Shown in pieces: positions 1-12,212 of a stretch of DNA of 64,000 nt. The position numbers and the translations under genes are program-made. The notes below the pieces were generated by a model, which saw only the letters and a list, made by a program, of their open reading frames with translations, made no database searches and was not told the DNA's origin. The stretch is from Linum tenue (Eukaryota > Streptophyta > Magnoliopsida > Malpighiales > Linaceae): positions 69,155,703 to 69,219,702 of the forward strand of contig CAMGYJ010000002.1 of NCBI GenBank assembly GCA_946122785.1, given 5' to 3'. How positions within the stretch are numbered: the first letter of the stretch is position 1; each line of letters starts with the position of its first letter.

Positions 1-39
1 GGTTCATGCTGCCCTGTTGTGTTTTGGATTCAGGCAAAA

Positions 40-3000
40 ATGTCAGGGAGCCCTGTTGCCATGTACGATAAAGAAGAGACTGAAAACCCCAGCTGGAGTT
101 CTTCGATCCTTGCACAGACAACAGAAGATGTTGCGAAAGCTGTTGCTGCTGCAGCTGCCACTGTTCGTTCTCCACGCCCCTCTGTGATTTTTTCATCTAA
201 AGAGGAAAATGTTGGTAGCCCACTTCAGAAATTCCAGCGCCAAGTGTCAAAGGTGCTCAAAGGCATGTCGCCTCCTCGCCGTGAAGTGAGGATTGGAAAT
301 TACAATCCTGAGCTTCTAACCAGCCAAAAGCGGCAATGGGCCAGCCAGTTGCAGAACTTGGTATGTTATTTTAGTTCAGGTAGACCTTTTCGTGTATTGT
401 CAATTGATTCCAGACCGAACAAGTTTAGCTATTTGTGATCTGGGTCCTCGTACTTAAACTTTTATTAAACCTTTGCTCATCATAGTGGTTTCAATCATCT
501 TGTGTATAGGAGTTTTTACTTGTTCAATCTGGCACTTGATCTCTGGATGCTCAGTTTATTTTGTCACGTATTATTCATGATAATACTTCACTTGTTTAGT
601 TATTGTGTAACAAATTCTTAGTCGTTTTTTATTACAACTACTTAAGTATGCAGGATCACAGGGCCTTGAAGGAGCATTCGAAACTTTTTGAGAGCATGGT
701 CGTTGTTGGACTTCCTCCTAATAGTGACGTTCAGTCTCTTCAAAGGCAATTCTGTTCAAGAAGGTCTGAAGGTTCGGGGAGACTGCAAACTGTTCTTGGT
801 TCTCAAAACCAGTCTCGAGTAGAACCTCTTCTCGAGCCTCAGGTGAAAACTTCTGTTGAAGCAATATTGCGAAACTTGTTTCATCGGAATTTCATAATTT
901 CTTAGATTTTGTATTAACCATCTGAATTTCTACTTCCAGGTCTTGTTTGTTTACCCGCCCGACAAGCCACTACCTCTTAAATACAAGGATCTTCTATCAT
1001 TTTGCTTTCCTGCTGGTGTGGAGGTTGAATATACTCTCGTTATTTGCTTCTATTCCCTATTTCCCATTATTAGCCATTGTGCTGGGGGTTGTTCTTACAA
1101 TTGCATATCCCATTCTCCTTTCACCTCTAAAAGGGATCCATAGATCTTTCGCTAACTGATAGTTGAATATCCATCCGTACAACTAATTGTGACTTTTCTA
1201 TTCCTTTTTCCGCTTTTGTTGTTTCTTTTTTAGGTGTTTTAACTGATAAATATTAGTTTCTCATGGTCAATCTTTAATCTTTCTATGAAATATATGTGAA
1301 GTGTGTTAATGTTGCTTCTAACTCGGGCTTTTCCATAATCTGCACTTTCAGGTTAATGCTGTCGAGAAAACTGCATCCATGAGTGAGTTGAATGAGATTC
1401 TTCTTGCACAGGTAACATTTGCTGTGATGTCATGTGGCATTTTTTGCATTGATTAGTTGGTTCGTACATGCTTTTGTTACTTGATTGTCAGTGGATGACA
1501 TTGATTCATGAACTGCCTATTTATATTTCTAGACTCCTGTTGATTGAATTGTTGTGCTTGACCAAAAGTTTGGTCCTTGAAATGATTAGCTAAGTGCTTC
1601 AAGTGTCAAACAGATATAGCAAGACACTGGATTGTCCTGTAGGAATGGAATACTTGTGATATTTAAAGAAATTAGTCCTACTGGTGTTTGGAAATAGGCA
1701 TTATAATTGTTTCATCTCTTTTTCTCAGGGTAAATAGGTAAAAATGTATAGTCATTCTTTCTGTTTCAATTTGCATTGCGTGGGATGAGTTATTATGGAA
1801 CCAGTTTTAGCGAAGCAGCACATATTTCAGTTTGTCAGGTCTAGTTTCAGATTTGAAAAGCTGATCATGGTACTGCTGATAATGTTTGGCAGGAACACTT
1901 CAAGCAGAGCGACTTGTCATTTGTTTTCCGGTTACAGGTATACTTCAAATGTACTTATCATGTTAGTTGCTTAGTGATTATCAGTCAGTATATTTGCAAC
2001 TATGTAATTCTTTTTTAATTTCAGTTGATGTTCTTAAGAACTTTCCTTTTCTAATCCTTAGTTTCTTAGTTGAGGTTAAAACCAATTTCTCATCAGATGT
2101 GGGTGTTAGTTCTAGTTTTTATATCTTCCTGTGAAGGCTTGCATCATTCTTTTTGGGTCTCCTTGTATAGATTTGTATTATTTGGTCACCCGCCACAATG
2201 TTATATTGTCCTAGTGTTATCGTTTTTGTTGACATCTATCAATTCTTTCACTGACTAGTGAAATTTCAATCTGGCAATGACTTTCCTGAAATGCCTCTCC
2301 CTTTTCTTTCGGTTTGATATTCTGAATTTTATATTTTTATTGCCAGGTTGCTGATGATTCAACACTCTATGGTTGCTGCGTGCTGGTTGAAGAAATCATT
2401 CAAAAACCATCTGGATTGCTCTCTGTGGTTTCAGATAAACAGCCTTCAATCCCAATGTTGAGCCGTTATGAACTTACAACACGGAGATGTTATTGCATTC
2501 TTACACGCCTTCCTTTCTTTGAATTGCATTTTGGAGTATTGAATAGGTTCGTTTTTGCTTTACATGTTGCCCCCCTTTCTCTTTTTCGCTTTCATGCCAG
2601 GTATCGTAGACTATAAACTACAATTAAGATGTGGAGGTTATTCTGGCTGAGATCCGAAGGCGCTTGTTGTTCATTTATGTTTCCTTTTGACTTACAGTTA
2701 GTTCTCTTGCAGCATTTTCACTGAAGAGCGGTTGGAAAGACTTACCAAAGGTATTGGTTTTCTCGACCTTGATTGTTCCGGGGACTACCAGGAGGATAAT
2801 GTGGGAGACAATTCAAATGCTACTTCAAATAATCATAGAGTAGAAGAGGGTCTGCTGGAGACATGGGAGCCAGCTTCAGAGGTTGCATGTGGAGGAGGTT
2901 TGGTTGATGGCGAAAGCCACTTGGAGGATCATGCTTTTGAGCGTAAACCTTCATTGACCAACAATGTCAAGGATAATGATGATACATTTGATTCAGAAAC

Positions 3001-6000
3001 AGAGGAGACTCCCAAATGTGAATCTGCTACGACAAACCATGAGAGTCATAGTAATAATGATAATGATGATTCACCACTGAAGCAACGAGAAAGACGCTTG
3101 ACGAACTCATCTCTTCCTCGCATCCGCTTATATCCTTGTGAAAGCTCTGAATCTTCTCCAAGGTGAAGCATGTACACATTTTTCTCATGTTTATATCTTT
3201 TCAAAATGAGCCTGGTTATGATGAGCCCATTTGCGATTGTTGCATTCAAATGTTGCAAATGCATTCATAATTTTCTTGATTTTTAAATTTCTTGTGATGA
3301 ATACGAGGCAAATTCATAATATTCTCATTCAAATGTTGGAAATGTCTGGCGTTGAATTCAAAAGTTGTTCATTGGGGAGCAGGTGTATGCCACCTGGCTC
3401 CTTTGCTATTTAATCACCTGGCAATACAGGGTGATTTGGTCAAAAAAATAATGGTAGTGGGTCATGAAATATTGGTCCTGGGATTTGGTTCTCTTTGGTC
3501 TTATTTTACTCTAGTAGAGAGCTGTATATGCTGACAAGTACTACGAAAACTAGTCAAGTTTCTTACGTTATAATGTTTGCCGTGTCTCCAGTTTCTAAAT
3601 TGATTGGTTTTACTGTATCACTCAAGGCATATTCTTGAGTAATAACCATTGTGGAACTGGCATTTGCTTGGTGTCCATCTCTGTCCGCCTTACATGGTGT
3701 TTAGATCTTTTGCTTGGAGGCCAGATCACAAAGAACATGGACCACCTATTATATCCTGCTTACCTTAACTGAATGTGAAAAACTGAGAATGATCGATAGC
3801 TAAGTGTTCTACTGCTAAGAGTTTGTGAATTAGCAGCAGCATCCTAATGAGATAGTTTTTTAACCAGCTCTTTATTCTAATATCAGATAGATGTAACCGA
3901 ACAACACTGTGTTTCCCTTGTCAGTTAAGCTGACTGAAAATGCCTGCTTTGCAGTTTCCAGGGTTCTCCCAGTGAAGACAGGAATTTCCGGAGTGATATT
4001 GACGATACTGAGACTGAAGAGACTTCTTCTTCTGGCCAGGAAGAGTCAATTGATCATCTTCACATTCTTGAATGGGCCAAGGTTTGTGACTGTTCTTCAT
4101 AGCAGGAACCACAATCAACACGCATCCACGCACCTCCACCCTTCCGGGGTGCAGTTTTGCTGTTCCTGTTGTTGGTTATAGCTGTTAGTTTATGTGTCTT
4201 CTCTTGAACGCAAAATGTTCCGCTTCTCATTTTACAGGAAAACAACCATGGCTCATTACAGATACTTTGCGAGTATTACCATCTGCATAATCCTGACAGG
4301 GGTTCAGCAATAAAATTTCATCCGTTGGAGCATCTTCATCCCTTGGAATTTCATAGACCAGATGAGACAATTCTGCGTATTGCTGGCTCAACTATTGATT
4401 TGAGATCTTGTAGTACAGGCCTTGAATTTGCTGAGGTTAAGTGTCTGCTCAATAAGGCTCAATTACTTATCACTGTTCGTTTATTTGTTTTGTTATAAAC
4501 AAATTCCCATTATTAAATGTGACTTTATTTATCACCTTTTTTCTTTAGTTTATGAGCAATATCTTCCAATCACTAGGTTTAAGTTAACTTAAGCTGTCAG
4601 TATCATTATCTTGCTGCTTTTGTCCCTTAGGCCTACGGTGCACTCTTGGTAGAGGAGGAAGCAACAGCATTGTCAACCTGGACAATAGCATGCATATGTG
4701 GAGCTTTACGACTTGAACATGTATGAGTTGGTGCTGGCTTTGAGTTTTGTTTTCTCGAAATCTATGCTATCTTTTGTCCAAAAAAACATATGAAATCTGG
4801 AATGCTTTCACGTTTGTTCAGTAGCCATTAGCTTCGTCTGGTTTGCTTTCTGTTCAGTTCCGTCCACTGTTTGGATTTTTTCGCTGTATTTGTCACTGTG
4901 TTTGATAGAATGCAAAGTTTGACTTCCTCACTAGCTCACATGAATAACTTGGCATGATAATATTTATGTGCAGGTTTTAACGTTATTTGCAGCAGCACTA
5001 CTGGAGAAGCAGATTGTGTTTGTTTGTTCCAATTTGGTATGTAACATGTCAACTTCACTTGCTTCTGATCTTTAATTTTGATTTTGGAGTTATAATGAAC
5101 ATTTGGGTTCTAGCTTATCTAACATGTCATCTCTTTATAGTATATATATATTGTTGTCCATTATAACCATTTACACCTATGTATGGTTTATCAGTTTTCC
5201 TTGTAATATGTGTATACATGGATATGAAAATTTCAATACTTTAAAACATGATAAGTTATTGGTTAATTGCTGGACTGAGTCCTAATCATAGTTTTCACAA
5301 CTATTATTAGATTTTATTAATCAGCATAGCTATAGTACAACTTTTGTAGTTTAATTTTAAAAGTGTTTTGTTATACAGGGAATTCTGTCTGCTTCAGTTT
5401 TGTCAATTATTCCTCTGATTCGTCCTTACCAATGGCAAAGCCTACTAATGCCGGTAGGGTTTCTTTCTCGATTTTGAGGGTTATGCAACAGACGTTTCTT
5501 GTCTTCTTAAGGTTTGTTTGGGGGGGGTCTAATTGTCATTTCTACTCCCCAGATTTTGCCAGATGACATGCTAGATTTCTTGGAAGCTCCTGTTCCTTAC
5601 ATAGTAAGTGTTCAGCTTTTCAGTCTCATCTTGTGCATCAATTTCCCTTTAAGATCACTTCTCCTGTTACTATGTGATTTTTCATTCTTGTAAGTCGGTG
5701 TCATTAACGATTTTAGATGTTTTATGCAGGTCGGTGTAAAGAACAAAACTATTGAAGTACAATCGAGGTTAACCAATGCTGTTGTGGTTGATATCAACAA
5801 GAACCAGGTTGCATATTTTTCCTGCCTTTCCTGGCTTTGCAAATTTTCTGGATTGTGTCCAGATAGATTTACCTAAATATGAAGTCTTGTTGTAGGTTAA
5901 GTCACTTGGAATACCTCAACTACCGAAACATAGAGAGTTGTTTTCATCCTTGAGTTCATATCATGCAAAGCTTGTGGGACTAAGCTTTTCGGCAAGGAGA

Positions 6001-7852
6001 AGACCAGTGTATGAGTGCACAGATGAGCAGGTGAAGTGCAGTCTTCCATTTAATCAAATTTTGATTGTTTTTTCTCTAATTATCTTTTTGCTCCGCTGCC
6101 TTGGTGGTTTTAATTCCTGCTTGGTTCATTTGCTGGTAAATGTCTACGTTGTCACAGGGTCCCTTGTTCTTCTTGAGTGAGCTTAGGGTTAACCTTCATG
6201 GGATGTGTTTCTTTCCAGTAATATGTTAGTGGACAAAACCAAAACACACTTTTTTTATCCAAATTTTTGTACAATCTATTTTTTTTTATCTTCATGGCGG
6301 ACTACTTGAATCATTGAACGCGAACATCCATTTCACTAAAAGTGTGTTCCATTCTCAACGTTGCTTGTTTCAAGTAAGACTATATATTCACAAAGTTATA
6401 CCTGTTGTAGGTAATGTCAAACCCCACTCATCTTCTACTATTAAACCAACTCTCTAACATCTCATTAGTTATTTTTTTCATTTATAAAAAGATATCTCAT
6501 ATTCCATCCAAATTCTGATCTCTTAAAACCATATTGAACACCTTCTTTCTTCACTTCTACTAAAACTAAGATGCTTAGTTCTTAGAACTTTAGAAAAAAC
6601 TGAAACAAACACTCCCAAAATTTCATTAATGAAAGAGAAATGTTGAGGACAACCCTCCCTCAACTCTATAAAGCTCTCTTCTGGCCTCCATTTTCAGGAA
6701 CTAATGTTCAAGTTAACATTTCATTTGAATTATGGGATAATTTCTCTTACATATGAGGTGTTTTTAATATAAGCAGCCTAAAAGAAGGGACAGAGTAGTA
6801 TTTAAACTGACTAATACCTAAGTTCAATGAATCCTTTTGTACTCTTTCCAACAAGCTTTTCCATTCCCTTCCACGATAAGTAGAAATTGCATGTATCAGT
6901 CGTGCCTAGCTTATTTTTTGCTGGTTAACCATTGATAAGTTGAGGTTTGTGTATGTGTTTGTGTCCTCACACCCACACATGACTTTGTAAATATTCGTGT
7001 TGCTTATATTCTGTGCCTTTACAGGTTGAAGCTGCCAAGGGCTTCCTGCGAGTACTCAGATCTTACTTGGACACTCTTTGTTCCAACCTGCGCTCGCACA
7101 CCATTACAAATGTTCAATCAAACAATGATAAGGTGCACCTTTCTACACATAATATGTCGCTTGGTTGCTCTGCTCATTTTTCCGGTTGTTATGACACTGT
7201 TGGTGTGATTTTATGTGTTCATTTGGTGCCAAATGGTACCCTAGGTTTTTGTTGGAAAGAAAATGTTACCTCTGTTGTTATTTAGACTTTACTACCCTCA
7301 CGTGGTAAGTGGTAACGAAGCCGGGGTCAAATGTAATGGAACTACAGTAAAACTGTTGTCCAAGTATCTGAACATTAGGGTTGGGTAATGTTCAGTTATT
7401 TTAAGTCTAAATGCTTGTAGGAGGGGCCTTTAGTATACCAATTGCAGCATCGTGCCGATGCCTTGCACATCTTTATAATTGACTTTGTTTAGAATCCGTC
7501 TCAGCGCGGTCACAGCCAAACCCCCATGAATGAAGTGGCTAATGGCAGGGGGGTAAAATGATTCGTTACTTGACATGTTTGTTTTCCTTTCTTTTTTTGC
7601 TTCTAGGTTTCCTTGCTCTTAAAGGAGAGTTTTATAGACTCCTATCCTAACCGTGATCGGCCATTTATGAAGGTTGGTACTCAAAATCTGCCTACAGATT
7701 TGATTTCCGAGCGCCTCTTTTCCAAATATAGAATACCCAAACATTCTCAATGTGCTAACAATGTTAGTTTGTCTCTGTCGCAGCATTTTGTGGACACACA
7801 GCTCTTCTCTGTACATACGGATCTCGCTCTTTCTTTCTTTCAGAAGGATTAG
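40..7852 (+). CDS. DENN (AEX-3) domain protein, putative Rab GEF, 18 exons
   Basis: Exons: 40-360, 654-842, 940-1023, 1352-1411, 1893-1937, 2347-2546, 2713-3162, 3955-4081, 4238-4435, 4631-4720, 4974-5036, 5379-5453, 5553-5603, 5730-5807, 5896-6030, 7025-7132, 7607-7672, 7784-7852. All junctions are GT-AG and in phase, giving 802 aa from the ATG at 40. That ATG lies six bases after a likely acceptor (AG at 32-33), so a leader intron, or less likely more coding exons, may lie outside the window. The u-DENN part (about residues 130-290) includes FVYPPDKPLPLKYKDLLSFC. Residues 300-480 are an acidic, low-complexity linker. The c-DENN core (about 480-670) includes EEEATALSTWTIACICG and LLEKQIVFVCSNLGILSA. 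The d-DENN tail ends VDTQLFSV plus a short end. The family is known to act as exchange factors for Rab GTPases in membrane traffic. The family assignment is firm; the Rab target cannot be read from sequence. Confidence 0.93.
6181..7024 (+). other. Large intron 15 of the DENN gene (from 6031)
   Basis: This AT-rich intron separates the c-DENN exon ending at 6030 from the d-DENN exon starting at 7025. The donor is GTGAAG and the acceptor TTTACAG. I see no gene, transposon end or ordered repeat inside. Another long intron, 3163-3954, is similarly featureless. Confidence 0.6.
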
Positions 7853-10251
7853 TGTTGGTAAGGTTTTGTGTAACGTGAGTATAACTTATGTAGCTTGAAA
7901 CCTAGTCGAAGGTTATGTGGCATGTTTCTCCAGATTGGTGGCCCATTTGTAGGGAAATCCCACCAAGTTGGTATCATCCAACAGGGAGGGACAGCCAGGG
8001 GAGGTTGAAATTTGGTAGGATAGGGGCAAAGCTTAAATGTGAGGGTTTGGTTTTGATAGGATTGTAGGAGGAAAGCTAAAGAAGGGATATCTACAATGGT
8101 ATTGTATGTTGTTTTTTTTTTTGTGTGGTGAATGCATCCCAGCTCCCAACTTCACAACGATTCTGTCCAAGTGCAACTGGTGTTTAGGAGAACCCTTGGT
8201 CGAGCTGCCTGAACTCGCGGTATCAAGTTGTTAATACTGTGGCTTAAACTTTTTGTACCTGCAATGATTCTGTTTGCCTTTTGGGTACTGGGAATTGAAT
8301 GCTATGGCGGAAGTTGGATGGTTAGGTCATAGGTGCAGTCTCTGTACAAGAGCAGTTTTAAGATCTCTGTACTTTTGGGTGGGAATCTAAATGAATTAGC
8401 GTTTCTGGGGCAGAAACTGGTAAAGTGTTACGACCCTGAGTTATCAATATCTGCTGCCACAATAACTATTTAGAACTTAGAAGAAGACGACAATGTCTGA
8501 TTTCTACGGGTTTACCAACAAACAAACAATTGCAGCAAAATGGCTTTTCGTTTTCTCTGGTTTACTGCTTCTGTGAACTGTAACAAGATGCTAGTTCCAG
8601 GGAGATAACACTATGAAAGATATTAGTTTGGGTAGTTGCCGGGATGCCGTGTACAGAACAGAAAAGGGTAAATGACTCGTAGTAGTTTGGGTGAGATGTG
8701 AGTATTATTTCATCTATCTACCTCTGTCTCGTTTGTGATTCATTTTAAATCGATTTGTCTTTATCCTTTTACGTTGTATCCTACTTTGACTTTTTAAAAT
8801 TATTTTCAATAAAACTTTGAATAAGAGCATAATTTAATCTTTCAATTAATTGGATCAGATTATTTTTTTAATATCTCTTTTTTTCATTTGTGAAGTATTT
8901 TTTCTTTGATTTATTGTAAATTTTTTCTTATTTTCATTTATTTTCTTCAATTAATATGTGAATGAGTCTATTTGCCTTGACCAGTTGCTATGCAAATATT
9001 ACCCTATCAATTAATATTTGGCATGCGCTCAATGCGGAACTAGTATGGGGATTGAGATACTCGTCATGCCCACAATTGCCCTCACCAGGTGTTTTCATCC
9101 TGAATTTGGGTGTGAGTTGTTAAACAATATAAAGTGGACTCAAGGCCTGATAATTATTATTTTTATTTGATATACACAGATTAATTATTCCAATGTCACC
9201 GAGTGCAAAATCAACTACTCTACTTAAGATCATCATTACAAGGCTTTTTATTGTGACAATCATGTGAAATAGATTGTTATTTTGTTCATGATATTGTTGC
9301 TTTTCATGCATCTCTCCATGAGACCATCCACAATGTGGGAGAGAGGGAAACATGGGAAAATAGGAAAAAGAGGGAAAATGAGTATAAGCTAGCGCACTCT
9401 CTCTTTAACATGTGCTCGTGTGAGGAAGAGAGAAAAGGGTTATATTGCTCTATTTTCGTCAAAGATTTGAGTTCCATCCAAAGGAACTAAACTTGGAGTT
9501 ATATTGGAATAAGACCAAAACCTATACACTAGGTCTCAGAGGGTAGGCCATATTTGATCGAGACGTAAGCAATAGGCTGAACTTGATTAATAAAATATCA
9601 TGTGTCTTTGTACATCTCTTCACATTACCTTGCTCTGTGGTCTGTATGTGTTGATACGTGGTTCTCAAGATCTCTATGAGATTGTCAAGAGAAAGCTCAA
9701 GAAGAAGGACCAAAGTATGCTTTTCAAGACTTCAAACGCTTAGTGGGCTTGATCAACAAACAAAGCCCACAACCTTAAGATCCACGGGGCAGATCCAGTC
9801 AGGAGACCACTTACGTTTATTTACTTAGATCTATTATAATAAGGTATAATAGCATATTATGCTCCTCTACTATCACAAATTAACAAGTGTGTCCTTATAT
9901 AATTTTTTTCACAAATATATCCTTTTACTAATAACTTGTAACAAACTTAATCTTCTGTTAAATTTTTCCGTCAAATGATTGTTAAGAAGAAGGGAAAATG
10001 TCTAATATACCCCTTTGTTAATTACTAATTTATATTTTGTTTCGTTTCTCCCTTCTCCATCTTCTTTGTCTCTTATCAATGCATATACGCTTGTGCTTCT
10101 CATACAGCTGCTGGGTTTGTATCATGCATTTACGCTTGTGCTTCCACAACTCTCACATTATGTAAATTTTACAATCTCACATTACAATCTAAGCACTCCA
10201 GTCACAATTTCGTCTATTGTCGCTAGATCCCAATTTAGTAACTCACTGTCA
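7853..10251. other. Gene 3' flank and intergenic repeat debris
   Basis: The first several hundred bases are probably 3' UTR of the DENN gene. The rest is AT-rich spacer. About 9840-10010 holds text of the kind common in plant dispersed repeats (open stretches around CCTCTACTA and CCTTTTACTA), which resembles a motif family near 63830-63920. No coding frame with recognisable content was found. Confidence 0.5.
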
Positions 10252-10800
10252 GTGGCGGATCCATGGGTGGCAATCCCGTGCCACGACCCAGCCCTCCTCT
10301 GGATCTGGAGCTATTATAACCCTTATGAGTTTATCGATTTTAGCCATTTTGCCCAATGTTATTTTATAACAAGATTGTGTGTAATTAGGAAAATGGGTCA
10401 AATGGATAAATTCAAATCACAACTCTAAATTTAGCCTATAAATTCTAGCTCCAATGATTCTCGTCTAAAGAAAAACAAACAATGAAATCGAAAATAGGCA
10501 TAGGCACACAATACAAAATGATTAGTCGATTGATTTGTCTAATGTTGACATTGGTCGTTTCAACAACTACTATGGAGAGAAGCCTTTCAATAATGAAAAG
10601 GTGAAAAATGATTTGTGCAACCAAATGAGTGATGAATTTCTCACAGATTGGTTAACTATTTTATTTGAAAGGGAGTAATATGTTATTTGTATGAATATAC
10701 ACTCCGTTATTGATGATTCGTTATATTAAAAGATTGACGTGTACAATTGATATTGTAAAAAAAAATACGCGACCCAATGCTCTACTATGTCATGAATCCT
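10252..10800 (+). mobile_element. Deleted hAT-type element with decayed transposase tail
   Basis: The left end AGTGGCGGATCC (10252) has the form typical of plant hAT elements. A mutated, AT-rich right end lies near 10770-10800. Between them is only the end of a transposase (10528-10677), so this is an internally deleted derivative. The same terminal motif occurs in reverse at about 20859-20870, showing that the family has other copies here. Target-site duplications cannot be recognised. Confidence 0.5.
10528..10677 (+). pseudogene. hAT transposase C-terminal dimerisation domain relic
   Basis: Translation from 10540 gives LTLVVSTTTMERSLSIMKR, then a stop where homologues continue with VKNDL, then KNDLCNQMSDEFLTDWL and a stop after FEREY. 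The S/A-x-x-x-x-ERxFS pattern followed by K-x-x-x-RN-x-M-x-D-x-xL is the hallmark of the hAT C-terminal dimerisation region. The in-frame TGA and lack of the catalytic core make it dead. Confidence 0.75.
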
Positions 10801-11020
10801 TCGATGCTCATTGTGATGGATTGTCTTGGAACTACTCCTACGAGGCGGCATATGGTGTTGTTATGTTCAATTGCCATGGTTAAATTTGTATTGGGGAACC
10901 TAAATGTGTGCTTTGTACCACTAATCCACTATATATGATGAATGAGGTTGCAAAGAGTGTTTTGTATGCTCTCTGCTTTGGCTCAAGAAAGGGAGTCCCC
11001 TTGTCTGGTTCGATCTGCTT
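10801..11020 (+). pseudogene. RNase H-like domain relic (retroelement), copy 1
   Basis: The frame reads HCDGLSWNYSYEAAYGVVMF, then NCHG, a stop, and after a gap VAKSVLYALCFGSRKGVP. The CDG start, the AAYG strand and the later helix with ALCF resemble the RNase H domain of plant LINE-type elements. A related copy lies on the minus strand at 19030-19210. The fragment has stops and no neighbouring reverse transcriptase. Confidence 0.5.
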
Positions 11021-12212
11021 TGCTTATTTCATTTGACTAATACTCTGTTTGTCCAATGTGCTCTTCCAAATGTTTAGGTTCTATTGTCTGGGGAAAAAAT
11101 GTTTAGGTTGTCTTCCTTGTTTCGGATTTCATGATGTAATCCCCTCTTTCTAACCAAAATTTTCCGAAGCACGATATAAGCCATCACTTTGTCAAAAAAC
11201 AATTTCACAAGCTTAATTAACTGTTATACTTTGCGGGAAAACAAGCCTAATGCTAGGAGAGGGAGTGAGCAAAGAGAAATAAGGTCAAAATAAGGTAGCA
11301 AGTGAATAAGGTAAAGGAACAGCAAAAAAGAAGAGTTCAGTGGGCAGCAGCAGTAAAAGCTCTGCACCGTACAATCTTCAGAGAGAAAGAAAGGGAGAGG
11401 GAGAGTGTCAGGTGGTGCAGGTGCAGGTGTGCAGATGTAGAGAGAGAGAGAGAGAGAGCACTGAGCAGAGGGCCAGGCATTGCATTGGCTTCAGACACCC
11501 ACACCCACCAACTTTTCCTCTCTTCCCCTTTCTCTTTTCACAGTGTCTTTATTTAATGCACTCTTCTTTGGGTTCTCAAGTTTTATGGGTTTCCGCAGAG
11601 TTGTCAGAGACAAAGCGCTGCCAAAAACAGGCAGCTTGCTCCTGCCACCCAACGCAGCAGCTGCTTGCCTGCAGCAGGCCAGGCAGTCATAATATGACTA
11701 CAGTCCCCACCTCCTCTCTTACACTGCTGCAGAGTTTGAAAGAAAGATTGAAATTTTTATATGGCAGACTCTCCCTCTGCTCTGCACCATTATATCTTGT
11801 CAGGCAGGCAGGCAGGCAGCTGCACCACCTCCACCATTATCAATCAGCAGCAGCATTAGTTTCTAATCGTTCTTTCTTTTCCCTCTGCAAGTATGCTTTC
11901 TTTCTTCCCTTTCTTCCCTTTTACCTTCCCTCCCTTCAATCACACAAAAGATTCTGCAAAGCTCAAACGGTCCCTGAAATAAATATACCTACTCTACCTC
12001 CTCTTCTCTATTTCCCTTCTCCTTCTCCTACTTCTTCTTCTATCAACCTTTTAAGTTCTTCATATAATAAAGTGGGGAATCTCAAATCAAACACCAAAAC
12101 CCAATTCCCTTTTCTCCTTCCAGTAGTTCAGTCCCCCCGCTTCTCTTCTTCTTATTATCCTTCTCTTCTTCTTATTATCTGGTATTCTTGCTCTCCTGCT
12201 GCGCGTGACGTG
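11021..12212 (+). promoter_or_regulatory. Promoter and 5' leader region of the GRF gene
   Basis: The stretch before the GRF start holds a GA repeat (11440-11459), many CT-rich blocks and GCAGG repeats (11803-11818), typical of plant 5' leaders. Possible TATA-like sites lie at 11549-11555 (TATTTAA) and around 11755-11762 and 11788-11795; I cannot choose between them. The frame of the GRF start stays open upstream to at least 11556, with in-frame ATGs at 11556 and 11694. Confidence 0.5.
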
